Source of the DNA: Clostridia bacterium | GTDB lineage: Bacteria; Bacillota; Clostridia; Christensenellales; Borkfalkiaceae | NCBI GenBank assembly: GCA_021204625.1 | Contig: JAJPZA010000061.1 | Location: forward strand, 1-40,498 | Length of the DNA stretch: 40,498 nucleotides | Direction: 5' to 3' | Shown here: positions 15,146-23,148 of the stretch, piece after piece | How positions within the stretch are numbered: the first letter of the stretch is position 1 | How the letters are laid out: every line of letters begins with the position of its first letter | Notes under the pieces: model-generated | The model's input: the letters and a program-made list of their open reading frames with translations, nothing else | The model's database searches: none | Told to the model about the DNA's origin: nothing | Translations under genes and position numbers: made by a program

Positions 15146-16072
15146 ATGCAGGACATTACAACCCATGCAAATGAAGAGCGGGCATCCATCCTCCTTGAGG
15201 AGATCCAAAGGGCGGACGCCGTAATAGCCGGCGCAGGCGCCGGCATGTCCGCGGCCGCAGGATTCACATACTCCGGGGCCCGGTTCAAGGAGTATTTTGC
15301 TTGCTTCGAGCAAAAATACGGCTTCCACGACATGTATTCCGGAGGCTTCGCATCCTTTGAAAGCCCGGAGGAGCAATGGGCCTATATGAGCCGGTTCATA
15401 TGGATAAACCGCTACTCCCCCATACCCGGAAAAGCATATTCCAACCTTCTCTCCGTCCTGGAGGACAAGGACTTTTTCGTGATAACCACGAACGTGGACC
15501 ACTGCTTCCAAAAGGCCGGCTTTCCAAAGGAACGCCTCTTCTACACGCAGGGGGACTTCGGCCTGTTCCAGTGCAGCAAGCCCTGCAAAAAGCTGACTTA
15601 TAACAACCGGGAGCAGATTGCGCAGATGGTCTTATCCCAGGGATATGACATAGCCGAAAACGGCAAACTGTATGAGCGCGGGGGCCATCCCATCCAAATG
15701 AAGATTCCCAAAGAGCTGATTCCGCACTGCCCTCACTGCAGCAGAGAGATGTCCATGAACCTGAGAGGAGACGACACCTTTGTGGAGGACAAGGGATGGC
15801 ATGCAGCCTGCGGAAGATACGAGGCGTACATAGAGAGCCGCAAAAAACGGAAGATCCTTTTCCTGGAGCTTGGCGTGGGCTACAACACTCCGGGGATCAT
15901 AAAGGTTCCGTTCTGGCGCATGACGGCCACTTTTGCGGACGCACGCTTTCTGACCATAAACCTCGGCGACGCCGAGGTCCCGGACTGGATATCCAAAAAG
16001 GCCATCTGCATGGACGCGGACATAGCCGCCGTCCTGCAGGCAGCGCAAGAGCTGAAACACCCGGCACCATAA
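15146..16072 (+). CDS. Sir2-family NAD-dependent protein (class-M-like sirtuin)
   Basis: The 308-residue protein has the sirtuin NAD loop GAGAGMSAAAGF (29-40) and TTNVDH (114-119). A four-cysteine zinc module uses Cys143, Cys147, Cys195 and Cys198. Where classical sirtuins have the catalytic His, this one has Gln135 in TQGDFG, followed by QCSKPC. That pattern, with Asn116, fits the macrodomain-linked class M sirtuins, which ADP-ribosylate lipoylated GcvH-like proteins rather than deacetylate. None of the usual partners (macrodomain protein, GcvH-like protein, lipoate ligase) is in the window. An FMN reductase is divergent next to it. The stop codon lies inside the loop of the terminator stem. 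Confidence 0.82.
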   Translation: MQDITTHANEERASILLEEIQRADAVIAGAGAGMSAAAGFTYSGARFKEYFACFEQKYGFHDMYSGGFASFESPEEQWAYMSRFIWINRYSPIPGKAYSNLLSVLEDKDFFVITTNVDHCFQKAGFPKERLFYTQGDFGLFQCSKPCKKLTYNNREQIAQMVLSQGYDIAENGKLYERGGHPIQMKIPKELIPHCPHCSREMSMNLRGDDTFVEDKGWHAACGRYEAYIESRKKRKILFLELGVGYNTPGIIKVPFWRMTATFADARFLTINLGDAEVPDWISKKAICMDADIAAVLQAAQELKHPAP

Positions 16073-16087
16073 CGGCGCCGGGTGTTT
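16058..16087. terminator. Terminator at the sirtuin 3' end (repeat copy 1)
   Basis: CACCCGGC and GCCGGGTG pair around a loop that holds the sirtuin TAA; T-tails follow on the plus strand and, more weakly, on the minus strand toward the lipoprotein. The same 30 bases recur exactly at 17491-17520. Confidence 0.85.
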
Positions 16088-16125
16088 GCTTGTCTTAAAT
16101 CCGATATATACAGCCTGCTTCTCTG

Positions 16126-16662
16126 TCATGGCATAACAAACTCCACATTGGTTATACCAGAGTTGTCCATAACCACGGCCATGCACCTGCGGTAAATCTC
16201 AATAAAAACGTTCCCCGAACTGCCCTTTTGTTTAGCGATGTACAGGTACAGCGTATCATCCTCTGTTTTAATCTTCTTCAGCGTATAACTCCTCAGATAT
16301 GTATCCCCGAAGATATAGAGATACACAGTCTGGGTGTCCAGATCCGCCTCAATGGTCCCTTCCTTGAAGACAGAACTGAAGGTGTCTTCATCTGTGATGA
16401 CGTACGTCAGGTTTTTAGGGCCGTCCTCGCAGTAATAATACTGTTCGCTTCTGTCGCTTACACCTTCCACATAATCCGGATTCTCATAATAGATGCCTCT
16501 GACCATGTTTTCCTGCAGAAAATCTTCATTAATCCAATCGCTGCAGCTGTCATAAAGGACAGCATTGTACTTGCTGACCGAGGAGCACCCAGCCATCATG
16601 CAGCAGCAAACCGCCGCAGCAATGCCTGATATCAAGCTAAGCCAGCCAAGCCGTTTCTTCAT
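16126..16662 (-). CDS. Small secreted lipoprotein, unknown function
   Basis: The 178-residue protein has a classic lipoprotein signal: MKKR, a hydrophobic core, then a lipobox MAGC with Cys26 as the predicted lipidated residue. The mature part is acidic and beta-rich (TQTVYLYIFGDTYLRSYTL) and contains several tyrosines. I do not recognise a domain. The start is supported by AAGGAG and GAGGAA. It lies 55 bases downstream of the AbiEi-like gene on the same strand and converges on the sirtuin. It may be cotranscribed with AbiEi, but a signal-bearing lipoprotein is not a known partner of that antitoxin. Confidence 0.75.
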   Translation of the reverse strand: MKKRLGWLSLISGIAAAVCCCMMAGCSSVSKYNAVLYDSCSDWINEDFLQENMVRGIYYENPDYVEGVSDRSEQYYYCEDGPKNLTYVITDEDTFSSVFKEGTIEADLDTQTVYLYIFGDTYLRSYTLKKIKTEDDTLYLYIAKQKGSSGNVFIEIYRRCMAVVMDNSGITNVEFVMP

Positions 16663-16717
16663 ATGTTCCTCACTCCTTTTGCATTCAATACGCTATATCC
16701 GGTCTGTTTTGCAGGAT

Positions 16718-17311
16718 TTACAGCCAAGAGCCCAACCCATCTCTTACCTTTTTTTCAACATGGAGCGCCATTGCATATTTAGCCAGATTGGCGGCGTCTT
16801 TTCCTGGATCATTCACATAGCTGCGCACCATCTCATTGAACACTTCTGCGTCCATTTTATTCCTGTTTCTCAGGCAATCGCAGACAGTGCGCTCCCGGTC
16901 ATAAATCCGTATAGCAACCCCATTAATTTCTCCCTCAGATACGCCGATGCCGAATCTGGATGAATCTGTAAAATGAGGCTTGACAATAGGATATTCGATG
17001 CGGAAACGCTCCCTTGAACTCTTGCTGTCAACTGCAATGTGCCATGCAGAAGGAGTCCGGTCCGTATATCCGTAGTAGTCCAGAGCGCTGTCCATACAGA
17101 GAACGCCGTCCGGGAACAGTTTTACAATAACAGCAGCTTCTGTGAAATTTTCATCGCCGATATATTGATAATATCCACGGCGGATTTGCACAACTAGACC
17201 CTCTTTAATCAGAGCTTTAACCTTACGGTCATAAAAGCCATGATCACGAAGATCTTTCGTTCTCATGACCCCGCCGTACTGATCAAACATGGCCTTACAC
17301 TCATTTATCAT
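16718..17311 (-). CDS. AbiEi-like type IV antitoxin
   Basis: This is a 197-residue protein of the AbiEi antitoxin family. It has an N-terminal winged helix (GGVMRTKDLRDHGFYDRKVKAL then RRGYYQ) and a C-terminal domain with the recurring IRIYDRERTVCDCLRNRNKM and a final YAMALHVEKKV helix. Family members repress their own promoter and oppose the nucleotidyltransferase toxin AbiEii, but no such gene is adjacent. I chose the ATG at 17311; a TTG at 17338 is possible but has no well-placed ribosome binding site. A strong promoter lies upstream. A nuclease-less AAA-ATPase gene precedes it on the same strand, and a second copy of this pairing occurs near the right end. Confidence 0.8.
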   Translation of the reverse strand: MINECKAMFDQYGGVMRTKDLRDHGFYDRKVKALIKEGLVVQIRRGYYQYIGDENFTEAAVIVKLFPDGVLCMDSALDYYGYTDRTPSAWHIAVDSKSSRERFRIEYPIVKPHFTDSSRFGIGVSEGEINGVAIRIYDRERTVCDCLRNRNKMDAEVFNEMVRSYVNDPGKDAANLAKYAMALHVEKKVRDGLGSWL

Positions 17312-17377
17312 TACAAAATCCACTCTAATTTGTTCCAAACTCTTAAAAAAGATTTGCTTTCTTGTAGAGTTTATTAC

Positions 17378-17406
17378 ATTATATCATGAACAATATGCTA
17401 TGGCAA
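17378..17406 (-). promoter_or_regulatory. Promoter of the AbiEi-like gene
   Basis: Minus strand: TTGCCA (17401-17406), a 17-base spacer and TATAAT (17378-17383), about 65 bases before the chosen start. Confidence 0.75.
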
Positions 17407-17490
17407 CCATTATCCACGAAAAAAATAGATTTTGACATGGCTTTCACTTGGATTCACAAGCACGTCCTCTGGTAAGCACAAGGTTTAATT

Positions 17491-17520
17491 CACCCGGCAC
17501 CATAACGGCGCCGGGTGTTT
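17491..17520. repeat. Exact 30-bp duplicate of the sirtuin terminator (copy 2)
   Basis: All 30 bases match 16058-16087. Here the stem has a T-tail only on the plus strand, where no gene ends. The minus-strand side runs into GAATTAAACC, so it cannot be a good terminator for the ATPase gene. It therefore looks like a copied 3' end of the sirtuin gene rather than a native terminator. Confidence 0.9.
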
Positions 17521-17593
17521 TGCTGTTGTTAGCTTGCTATATGTGTTTTGCTTTGAAAATTTGCCTTGCGCAATTTATGTCTGTCACGCAGCA

Positions 17594-18856
17594 TTACCGT
17601 CTTGCGGATTTTAACGCCAGACGGACTTCCCTGTCCGGGGCTGCCAAGCGATATGCTCTGCAGCATTTATCTTCATCCGTACCAGAATCAATGGATTCCA
17701 GTTCTTCCGCCAGCTCTGTGCTTCCGCCCAATGATGTGAGATATCCCAGCATGAGGAGCATCGTGAAAACATTCCCAGTCTCCTCCATAAGCGCAGGATA
17801 GTCCGCTCTCTTATTTATTGCGGCATCTATGACGCCGCCTTTGCCAAGTCTGGCTGTTTTTTTGCGGTCTTCCGCAGACAACTTTTCCAGCATCTGCGCA
17901 ATTTTGGACTGGCTTCCTGTCTTAATCCAGTAATCCTTTGGCTCAAAACCTTCAGAGACATATTTGACCACAGACCACGGATTGAGAACTATGGCATCAC
18001 CGATATGATACCCCTCATACCATTTGCAAACCTCATCCAGCTTGTCCTCGGCGCCGTAATATTCCAGCAGATCCCCCGTTTCCTCACGTGTGAATCCAAA
18101 GAATTCACCATACTTTTTATCCAGCACGGAATATGTCTTGACGCCGTCCAGTCCTCCGTACAGATTTCCTGCAATTCCAAGCACCCCTGCAATGACAGCG
18201 AATTCCAGATTCGGATTGGCCGTCAAAGCGGCTTCAAAAAAGCCGGACAAAAACAGACTGACTTCATTATAGTATCCCTTGGCACAGCCGTCCTGCAAAG
18301 GGGCGTCATACTCGTCAATCAGGATGATTGGCTTTACTCCGTTCTTTTTCCTGAGCATTTCGGACAGGAACAGCAATGACCGCTCATATTCGCCCGGCGC
18401 TGCCGTGCCCATCTTGATTCTCTCAATTTCCGCTGCATCCGCCGAATCAAGACCGCTGCAATCCCGCAGCTCCTTGTGGCGCGCATACTCGGTTATAATA
18501 GAGTCTTTCAGCTTATCGTATGCAATATCCCAGGTTCTTCCGGTGGCATTTTTAAGAGTGAGGCAAATAACCGGATACTTCCCCTGCAAAGACGTGTATT
18601 TTTCCCCGCACTGCCAGATTTTCTTGTCTTTGAAATACACGGACGTGTCCCCATCCGTCTTCTCAAAGAAGGTCTTGAGCATGCTTAAATTGAGCGTCTT
18701 GCCGAAACGCCTGGGCCTTGTGAAAAGATATGCATTGTCCGGGCAATCCACCATCTCTTTTATGAGAAGAGTCTTGTCCACACAGCGGTATCTGGTCACA
18801 AGCTCTGCATAGTCTTCTATTCCAACCGGGACATGTGCCCGCTCCATATCTTCCAT
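17594..18856 (-). CDS. AAA-ATPase-like protein (PF09820 type) lacking the C-terminal nuclease
   Basis: The 420-residue protein carries the start motif VPVGIEDYAEL and VDKT, then Walker A RPRRFGKT (Lys53), Walker B IILIDEYDAPL (Asp181-Glu182) and the middle-domain pattern FGFTREETGDLLEYY with WYEGYHIG. Family members usually continue past the RLAIPNREV-like strand into a DUF1703 PD-(D/E)XK nuclease of about 100 residues. Here the frame reaches RLAAPDREVRLALKSARR and stops, so the nuclease is absent and was not found in other frames of the following 250 bases. Either it is 3'-truncated or it is a stand-alone ATPase. The start RBS is weak; ATG at 18847 is an alternative. It lies upstream of the AbiEi-like gene on the same strand. 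Confidence 0.85.
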   Translation of the reverse strand: MEDMERAHVPVGIEDYAELVTRYRCVDKTLLIKEMVDCPDNAYLFTRPRRFGKTLNLSMLKTFFEKTDGDTSVYFKDKKIWQCGEKYTSLQGKYPVICLTLKNATGRTWDIAYDKLKDSIITEYARHKELRDCSGLDSADAAEIERIKMGTAAPGEYERSLLFLSEMLRKKNGVKPIILIDEYDAPLQDGCAKGYYNEVSLFLSGFFEAALTANPNLEFAVIAGVLGIAGNLYGGLDGVKTYSVLDKKYGEFFGFTREETGDLLEYYGAEDKLDEVCKWYEGYHIGDAIVLNPWSVVKYVSEGFEPKDYWIKTGSQSKIAQMLEKLSAEDRKKTARLGKGGVIDAAINKRADYPALMEETGNVFTMLLMLGYLTSLGGSTELAEELESIDSGTDEDKCCRAYRLAAPDREVRLALKSARR

Positions 18857-18890
18857 TGCCTATAACCTGCCATATCCGGCCTGTTTCTCA

Positions 18891-19739
18891 TCACAGGAAC
18901 TTCCTTAAGTACTCCCCGCTTATCTGCATGCTCTTGACAGAGTCTCCGTCTATCCAGCCCCTGTCCGCTTCAAGGATAACGGCATCCACGCCAAGGCCCA
19001 AGGCCTTGCGTATCATGGGCTCCAGGTTTATGTTCCCTGTGCCAAGCTCCGTGTCTCCGTGGGCTATGTTGGAGTTGCCGCACCTGCCCTTTATATGGCT
19101 GCACTTGTCATTGACCTGCAAAAGCTTGAGACGGGTGCCGAGGGAATCCATAATCTGCAGCGGGTCCGCGCCGGCCGTCACGGCCCAGTATGCGTCCATC
19201 TCAAATCCCACGAGGTCCGAATCCGTATTCTCCATAACGGTTTGGTATGCGCTCTTGCCTTCGTCCGTGTGAAGGAACTCCACGCTGTGGTTGTGGAAGA
19301 GAAGCTGCAGGCCGTATGCCTTGAATCTCTCTCCGGACTTATTCAGCCTTTCCGAAAGAGCCTTCACGGCAGAGGATGAAGAGAAGTCATACGGGCATGC
19401 GCTGGAGAGGGTTACATACTTCGCCCCAAGCTCTATGGCCTCCTCCGCCGTTTTGTCCAGATTGTCCTCTATGCCCTTCAGATCCTGCAGGATGCCGGGC
19501 ACCTGGAGGCCGGCGTCATTGGTAAGCTTTTTCCAGTCCAGCTTGCCGCACGTGCCTATGGCGCATCCGGAAAACTTCAGGCCCATCCTGTAGAAGACGG
19601 ATGTGGGATGCATCATGAACCAGCAGAGCTCCAGACCCTCATAGCCGGATTCCTTCATCTTGGCCATTACGTCCATGGCCTCTTTCTCCGTGTTGAGCCT
19701 CGTCCTCAAATGAAACTGCTGAACTGCCTTAATTGCCAT
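18891..19739 (-). CDS. Sugar phosphate isomerase/epimerase (xylose isomerase-like TIM barrel)
   Basis: The 282-residue protein belongs to the AP-endonuclease-2/xylose isomerase-like barrel. Signs are GYEGLELCWF (32-41), the metal-binding LFHNHSVEF (about 146-154), GFEMDAYWAVTAGADP and an ending EADRGW glutamate. Such enzymes isomerise or epimerise sugars, inositols or keto-acids with a divalent metal; the substrate cannot be deduced. The start is supported by GGGGGAGAG. A TATAAT -10 box lies between inverted ATGCTTTG half-sites upstream, suggesting control by a repressor. It ends 35 bases before the ATPase gene. Confidence 0.8.
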   Translation of the reverse strand: MAIKAVQQFHLRTRLNTEKEAMDVMAKMKESGYEGLELCWFMMHPTSVFYRMGLKFSGCAIGTCGKLDWKKLTNDAGLQVPGILQDLKGIEDNLDKTAEEAIELGAKYVTLSSACPYDFSSSSAVKALSERLNKSGERFKAYGLQLLFHNHSVEFLHTDEGKSAYQTVMENTDSDLVGFEMDAYWAVTAGADPLQIMDSLGTRLKLLQVNDKCSHIKGRCGNSNIAHGDTELGTGNINLEPMIRKALGLGVDAVILEADRGWIDGDSVKSMQISGEYLRKFL

Positions 19740-19754
19740 ATATCTCTCCCCCTT

Positions 19755-19788
19755 ATGCTTTGCGCAGGGATATTATATTCCAAAGCAT
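19755..19788 (-). promoter_or_regulatory. Inverted repeat ATGCTTTG-N18-CAAAGCAT around a -10 box
   Basis: Perfect eight-base arms at 19755-19762 and 19781-19788 flank a minus-strand TATAAT (19772-19777) just ahead of the sugar isomerase gene. No clear -35 was seen. This is an operator-like layout. Confidence 0.55.
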
Positions 19789-19809
19789 AGTCTGCCGCAG
19801 GCCATTTGC

Positions 19810-20769
19810 TTAATTGGGCAGATTCGCGCCGTCTTCGTCCTCCGGAGCGGCGTAATCCTCGTCCCCGTCATATGACCCGCCCTTTTCCTCCGGGTCCTTG
19901 ATTATGATGGGATCATCATCCTTGTCTCCGGGAATATTGGAAGGGTCCTCCTCAAAGCCGGTCCACTGCGGGATGTCCTGCTGGAGAACCTTGCGTACCT
20001 TGTCCTGCTCCTCTATGCAGTGCATATAGTTGTGCTTTATCATGAAATCGCCTTCAAGGAGACGGTCATAGAAAAGCCTCTCGGCGCGCTGGTAGAACTT
20101 GAGGGCCTTGCGCAGATTCTGCTTCGTGCCCAAGCCCTTGCGGCAGCAGTCCGCAATGCGCATGTACACGTCCGCCCCGCACATCCGGATATTCTCCTTG
20201 TTTCCCCGGATCAGGTTCATGCACTCCTTGTATATCTCAAAGGCCTCGTTCTCATCCTTCTCTACGAAGTACCCGTTCTTGTACATGTCCCCTATCTTGT
20301 ACATTGAGATGGGATGGTTGTCCAGGGCTCCCTTCACGAAGCAGAAGTATGCCTTCTCATAATCCTTGGGCACGTTCCTGCCGTAATAATAGCAGTATCC
20401 GAGATTCTCGTTTGCCTGCCTTGAGCCCATCTTCGCGGCCTTCGTGTACAGCTCCACGGCCATCGCGAAATTCTGCTCCCCGATGCGCCCGGTGTAATAC
20501 AGAGAACCCAAATCGCAGGCCGCGTCCGCGTTGCCATTTTCCATCTCTTCCGTGAGGACCTCGTCTATGAACTCCGCCACAAGAGGAGCGAACGGAGCCG
20601 TGGGGTCCAGCCTCTCGAAATTGTAAACGTACTCCATGGCCGAGCCCCTGAGGTACTCAAAGTCCCTTTCTATCTCCCATCTTAAAAGGCTGCATATCTG
20701 CGGCGATTCCTCCTCCGACGTGTTCTTAACTATCCTCTTGAGCCTTTCCTTCAATGTCTCTTCTGTCAT
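19810..20769 (-). CDS. Sel1-repeat protein 1 with acidic C-terminal tail
   Basis: The 319-residue protein has a helical N-terminal region (1-75) and about four Sel1-like repeats (ADAACDLGSLYYTGRIG, ANENLGYCYYYGRNV, SMYKIGDMYKNGYFV, MRIADCCRKGLG). The last 50 residues are strongly acidic (DKDDDP, EDEDGAN). There is no signal peptide, so a cytoplasmic adaptor is likely; Sel1 repeats form a protein-binding solenoid. RBS GGAGGGGAG lies at the foot of a TCCCGCC/GGCGGGA hairpin (20781-20804) that could mask it. It is the most diverged of four consecutive paralogues and the last in order, separated from the next by 259 bases containing several short hairpins and no gene. Confidence 0.85.
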   Translation of the reverse strand: MTEETLKERLKRIVKNTSEEESPQICSLLRWEIERDFEYLRGSAMEYVYNFERLDPTAPFAPLVAEFIDEVLTEEMENGNADAACDLGSLYYTGRIGEQNFAMAVELYTKAAKMGSRQANENLGYCYYYGRNVPKDYEKAYFCFVKGALDNHPISMYKIGDMYKNGYFVEKDENEAFEIYKECMNLIRGNKENIRMCGADVYMRIADCCRKGLGTKQNLRKALKFYQRAERLFYDRLLEGDFMIKHNYMHCIEEQDKVRKVLQQDIPQWTGFEEDPSNIPGDKDDDPIIIKDPEEKGGSYDGDEDYAAPEDEDGANLPN

Positions 20770-21028
20770 GTTTTCTCCCCTCCCGCCATGCCGTCCCGGC
20801 GGGATTTCTCATATCTTCTTTTATTGCGTCATATCTGCCCGCATATGCCGGACGGCGCATGCGCGGCAGACAGAATCTTATATATTCCCGCAGGAAAAGT
20901 CCTGCAGGGTGCAATCCCTTTCATGCAGGGAGCTTTTCTCCCGTATTTAGCTTATATCCGTGGCTTTTCCATCTCATGCTGCCGGCCGGGAAACACCCGG
21001 TCCGCCGTGCAGGCATCATTTTGCCCGC

Positions 21029-22000
21029 TCATATGCCCTTTCTGTCCGGATCCGCTCCGAAGTCCCTAAGCGCGTCCGCAGCCTTTTTAGCGCCGGCGTT
21101 TTTGGCTTCATACAGCATCTTGAGGCCCAGATCCACGTCCTTGGAAACGCCCTGGCCGTACAGGTACATTTCCGCGAGGTTGCATATTGCCTCTGGCAAA
21201 CCCTGGTCTGCGGCTTTTTTATACCAGGAGGCCGCTGTCTTGTAATTTTTGCGGACGCCGCATCCGTTCTCATACATGTTTCCGAGAGCGAACTGCGCCC
21301 CGGCATGGCCCGCCTCCGCAGGCGTGCTGAACTGCCTGAACGCCTCCGTGAAATTCTGCTCCGTGCCGTCTCCCTTCAGAAAGCATATGCCGTAATCATA
21401 CATGGCCTGCATGTCTCCTTCCTCAACTCCGGCCTTGTATATGGAAAAAGCTTTGTCCTTATCCTGCTCCACGCCGAAGCCGTTCATATAGCAGAATCCG
21501 AGAAGGCTCCATGAGCCGGGCAGCTCTTCATCCAAGGCCTTTTTGGAACACTCGAACGCCCTCTGCGGATTGGGGCGCGTGCCCAGCCCGTTGATGTAGC
21601 ATTCCGCAAGATGCACATTGGCTTCCGGCTCGCTCCTTTCCGCCTTAAGCAGATATTTGAAGCCCTTGTACACGTCCCTTTTGCAGCCGATTCCGTGCAT
21701 GAGGCAGAAGCCGTATCTTAGGCACCCGTAATCGCAGTGCGGATGCTCCGCGGCCTTTTTGTACCATTTGACGGCCTCCTCATAATCTGACTCTGCGCCG
21801 ACGCCCCTGAAATACATGTCTCCGAGGCTTGCCTGCGCATGCTCATTCCCCTGCCCCGCAGCCTTTCTCAACCATTTGTAGGCTTCCGTGTAATTGGGAG
21901 CGCCGTCCACCCCCAGAAAGTAATACTCCCCCAGCAGATACTGGGCCTCCGTGTCCCCGGCATTTGCATGGCGCAGCAATTCAAATACATCCACTTTCAT
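21029..22000 (-). CDS. Sel1-repeat protein 2
   Basis: The 323-residue solenoid is built almost wholly of about eight 36-residue Sel1 repeats, for example AQASLGDMYFRGVGAESDYEEA and AICNLAEMYLYGQGVSKDVDLG. A Cys/His-bearing insert PHCDYGCLRYGFCLMHGIGCKRD (about 87-109) is shared with the next paralogue. It has no signal peptide or membrane segment. The length matches its neighbour exactly, and the repeats align one to one, so the two genes arose by tandem duplication. RBS AGAGGA. The partner bound is unknown. Confidence 0.88.
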   Translation of the reverse strand: MKVDVFELLRHANAGDTEAQYLLGEYYFLGVDGAPNYTEAYKWLRKAAGQGNEHAQASLGDMYFRGVGAESDYEEAVKWYKKAAEHPHCDYGCLRYGFCLMHGIGCKRDVYKGFKYLLKAERSEPEANVHLAECYINGLGTRPNPQRAFECSKKALDEELPGSWSLLGFCYMNGFGVEQDKDKAFSIYKAGVEEGDMQAMYDYGICFLKGDGTEQNFTEAFRQFSTPAEAGHAGAQFALGNMYENGCGVRKNYKTAASWYKKAADQGLPEAICNLAEMYLYGQGVSKDVDLGLKMLYEAKNAGAKKAADALRDFGADPDRKGI

Positions 22001-22090
22001 GACTATCCTCTTTCCTGTGTGCTTTTCCTCTCCTCCGGCGCCTCTTGCGGCTGCTTCGGCGGATATGCATGATGGCTCCTTTCCGCCCGC

Positions 22091-23062
22091 TTACAGGTCT
22101 GTTCTGCCTGTAATCTCCGCCAGTTGGGCCAGCTGGTCCGCCGCCTGCTGAACTCCTGCGTTCGCAGCGACGTGGAGCAGCATGAGTCCCAATTCCTGGT
22201 CTTGGGGAACTCCCGTCCCTCTCAGATACAGCCAGGCCAGATGATAGTATGCTATGCCGTCTCCCTGGTCCGCAGCTTTCTTGTACCATTTTACAGCGGT
22301 TTTGATGTTCTTGCGGACACCGAGCCCTTCCTCATACAGCGTTCCCAGATTGCACTGTGCGCCTGCGATACCCTTGTCTGCAGGCAGTTTATACCACTTT
22401 GCGGCCTCTGCATTATCTATTGCAGTGCCATGGCCCAGCTGATAGCATATGCCAAGATGATACATTGCATCCAGGTCTCCCGCATCCGCCCCGGCCTTGT
22501 ATATGGAAAACGCTTTTCCCATATCCCGCTTGACGCCGAGGCCGTTTTTATAACAGTACCCGTATGCGCCCCATGAACCGGGGATTCTGGCCTCTATGGC
22601 CTTCTCATAATATTCCGCGCCTTTTTTTGGATCCGGCCTCGTTCCGTACCCGCACATATAGCATTCCGCAAGCGGCAGAATGGCGTCCGGCTCTGACCTC
22701 ACAGCCTTGGAAAGATACTGGAAGGCCTTGGCCTTGTCCTTTTCGCAGCCGATGCCTTCCATAAGGCATATGCCGTATCTTAAGCACCCGTAATCGCAGT
22801 GCGGCTGCTCCGCGGCCTTTTTATACCACTTGACCGCCTCATCTGTGTTCTCCTCCGTGCCGAGCCCGTTGTAATACATGTCTCCGAGATACGCCTGCGA
22901 AAGGTCATACCCCTGCTCCGCTGACTTCTTGTACCACTTGAAGGCTTCCCTGTAATTGGGGGCGCCGTCTGCAAAACCGAAATAGTAATCCTCCGCAAGC
23001 CAGTACTGAGCGGACGCATCTCCGGCTTTTGCCTGGCGCAGCGTTTCCATATCTATTGCCAT
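22091..23062 (-). CDS. Sel1-repeat protein 3
   Basis: The 323-residue protein is the closest paralogue of Sel1 protein 2. It has the same repeat number and the shared HCDYGCLRYGICLMEGIGC segment, with an N-terminus METLRQAKAGDASAQYWLAEDYYFG that already forms the first repeat. It is probably cytoplasmic. Its ribosome binding site (GGACAGGAT) is weaker than those of the other three, so it may depend on readthrough from the upstream gene 86 bases away. Confidence 0.87.
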   Translation of the reverse strand: MAIDMETLRQAKAGDASAQYWLAEDYYFGFADGAPNYREAFKWYKKSAEQGYDLSQAYLGDMYYNGLGTEENTDEAVKWYKKAAEQPHCDYGCLRYGICLMEGIGCEKDKAKAFQYLSKAVRSEPDAILPLAECYMCGYGTRPDPKKGAEYYEKAIEARIPGSWGAYGYCYKNGLGVKRDMGKAFSIYKAGADAGDLDAMYHLGICYQLGHGTAIDNAEAAKWYKLPADKGIAGAQCNLGTLYEEGLGVRKNIKTAVKWYKKAADQGDGIAYYHLAWLYLRGTGVPQDQELGLMLLHVAANAGVQQAADQLAQLAEITGRTDL

Positions 23063-23148
23063 AATCCTGTCCGGCGGCCATTCATCCCGCCGTATGCCTC
23101 CTTAATGCCAATGTGTTCCGCTGCAGGATCCGTTGAAGGATCCCGTCT

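Noticed and set aside
17312-17338. TTG start for the first AbiEi-like gene
   Set aside because: It adds nine residues and lacks a properly spaced ribosome binding site; ATG at 17311 starts at the usual place for the domain.
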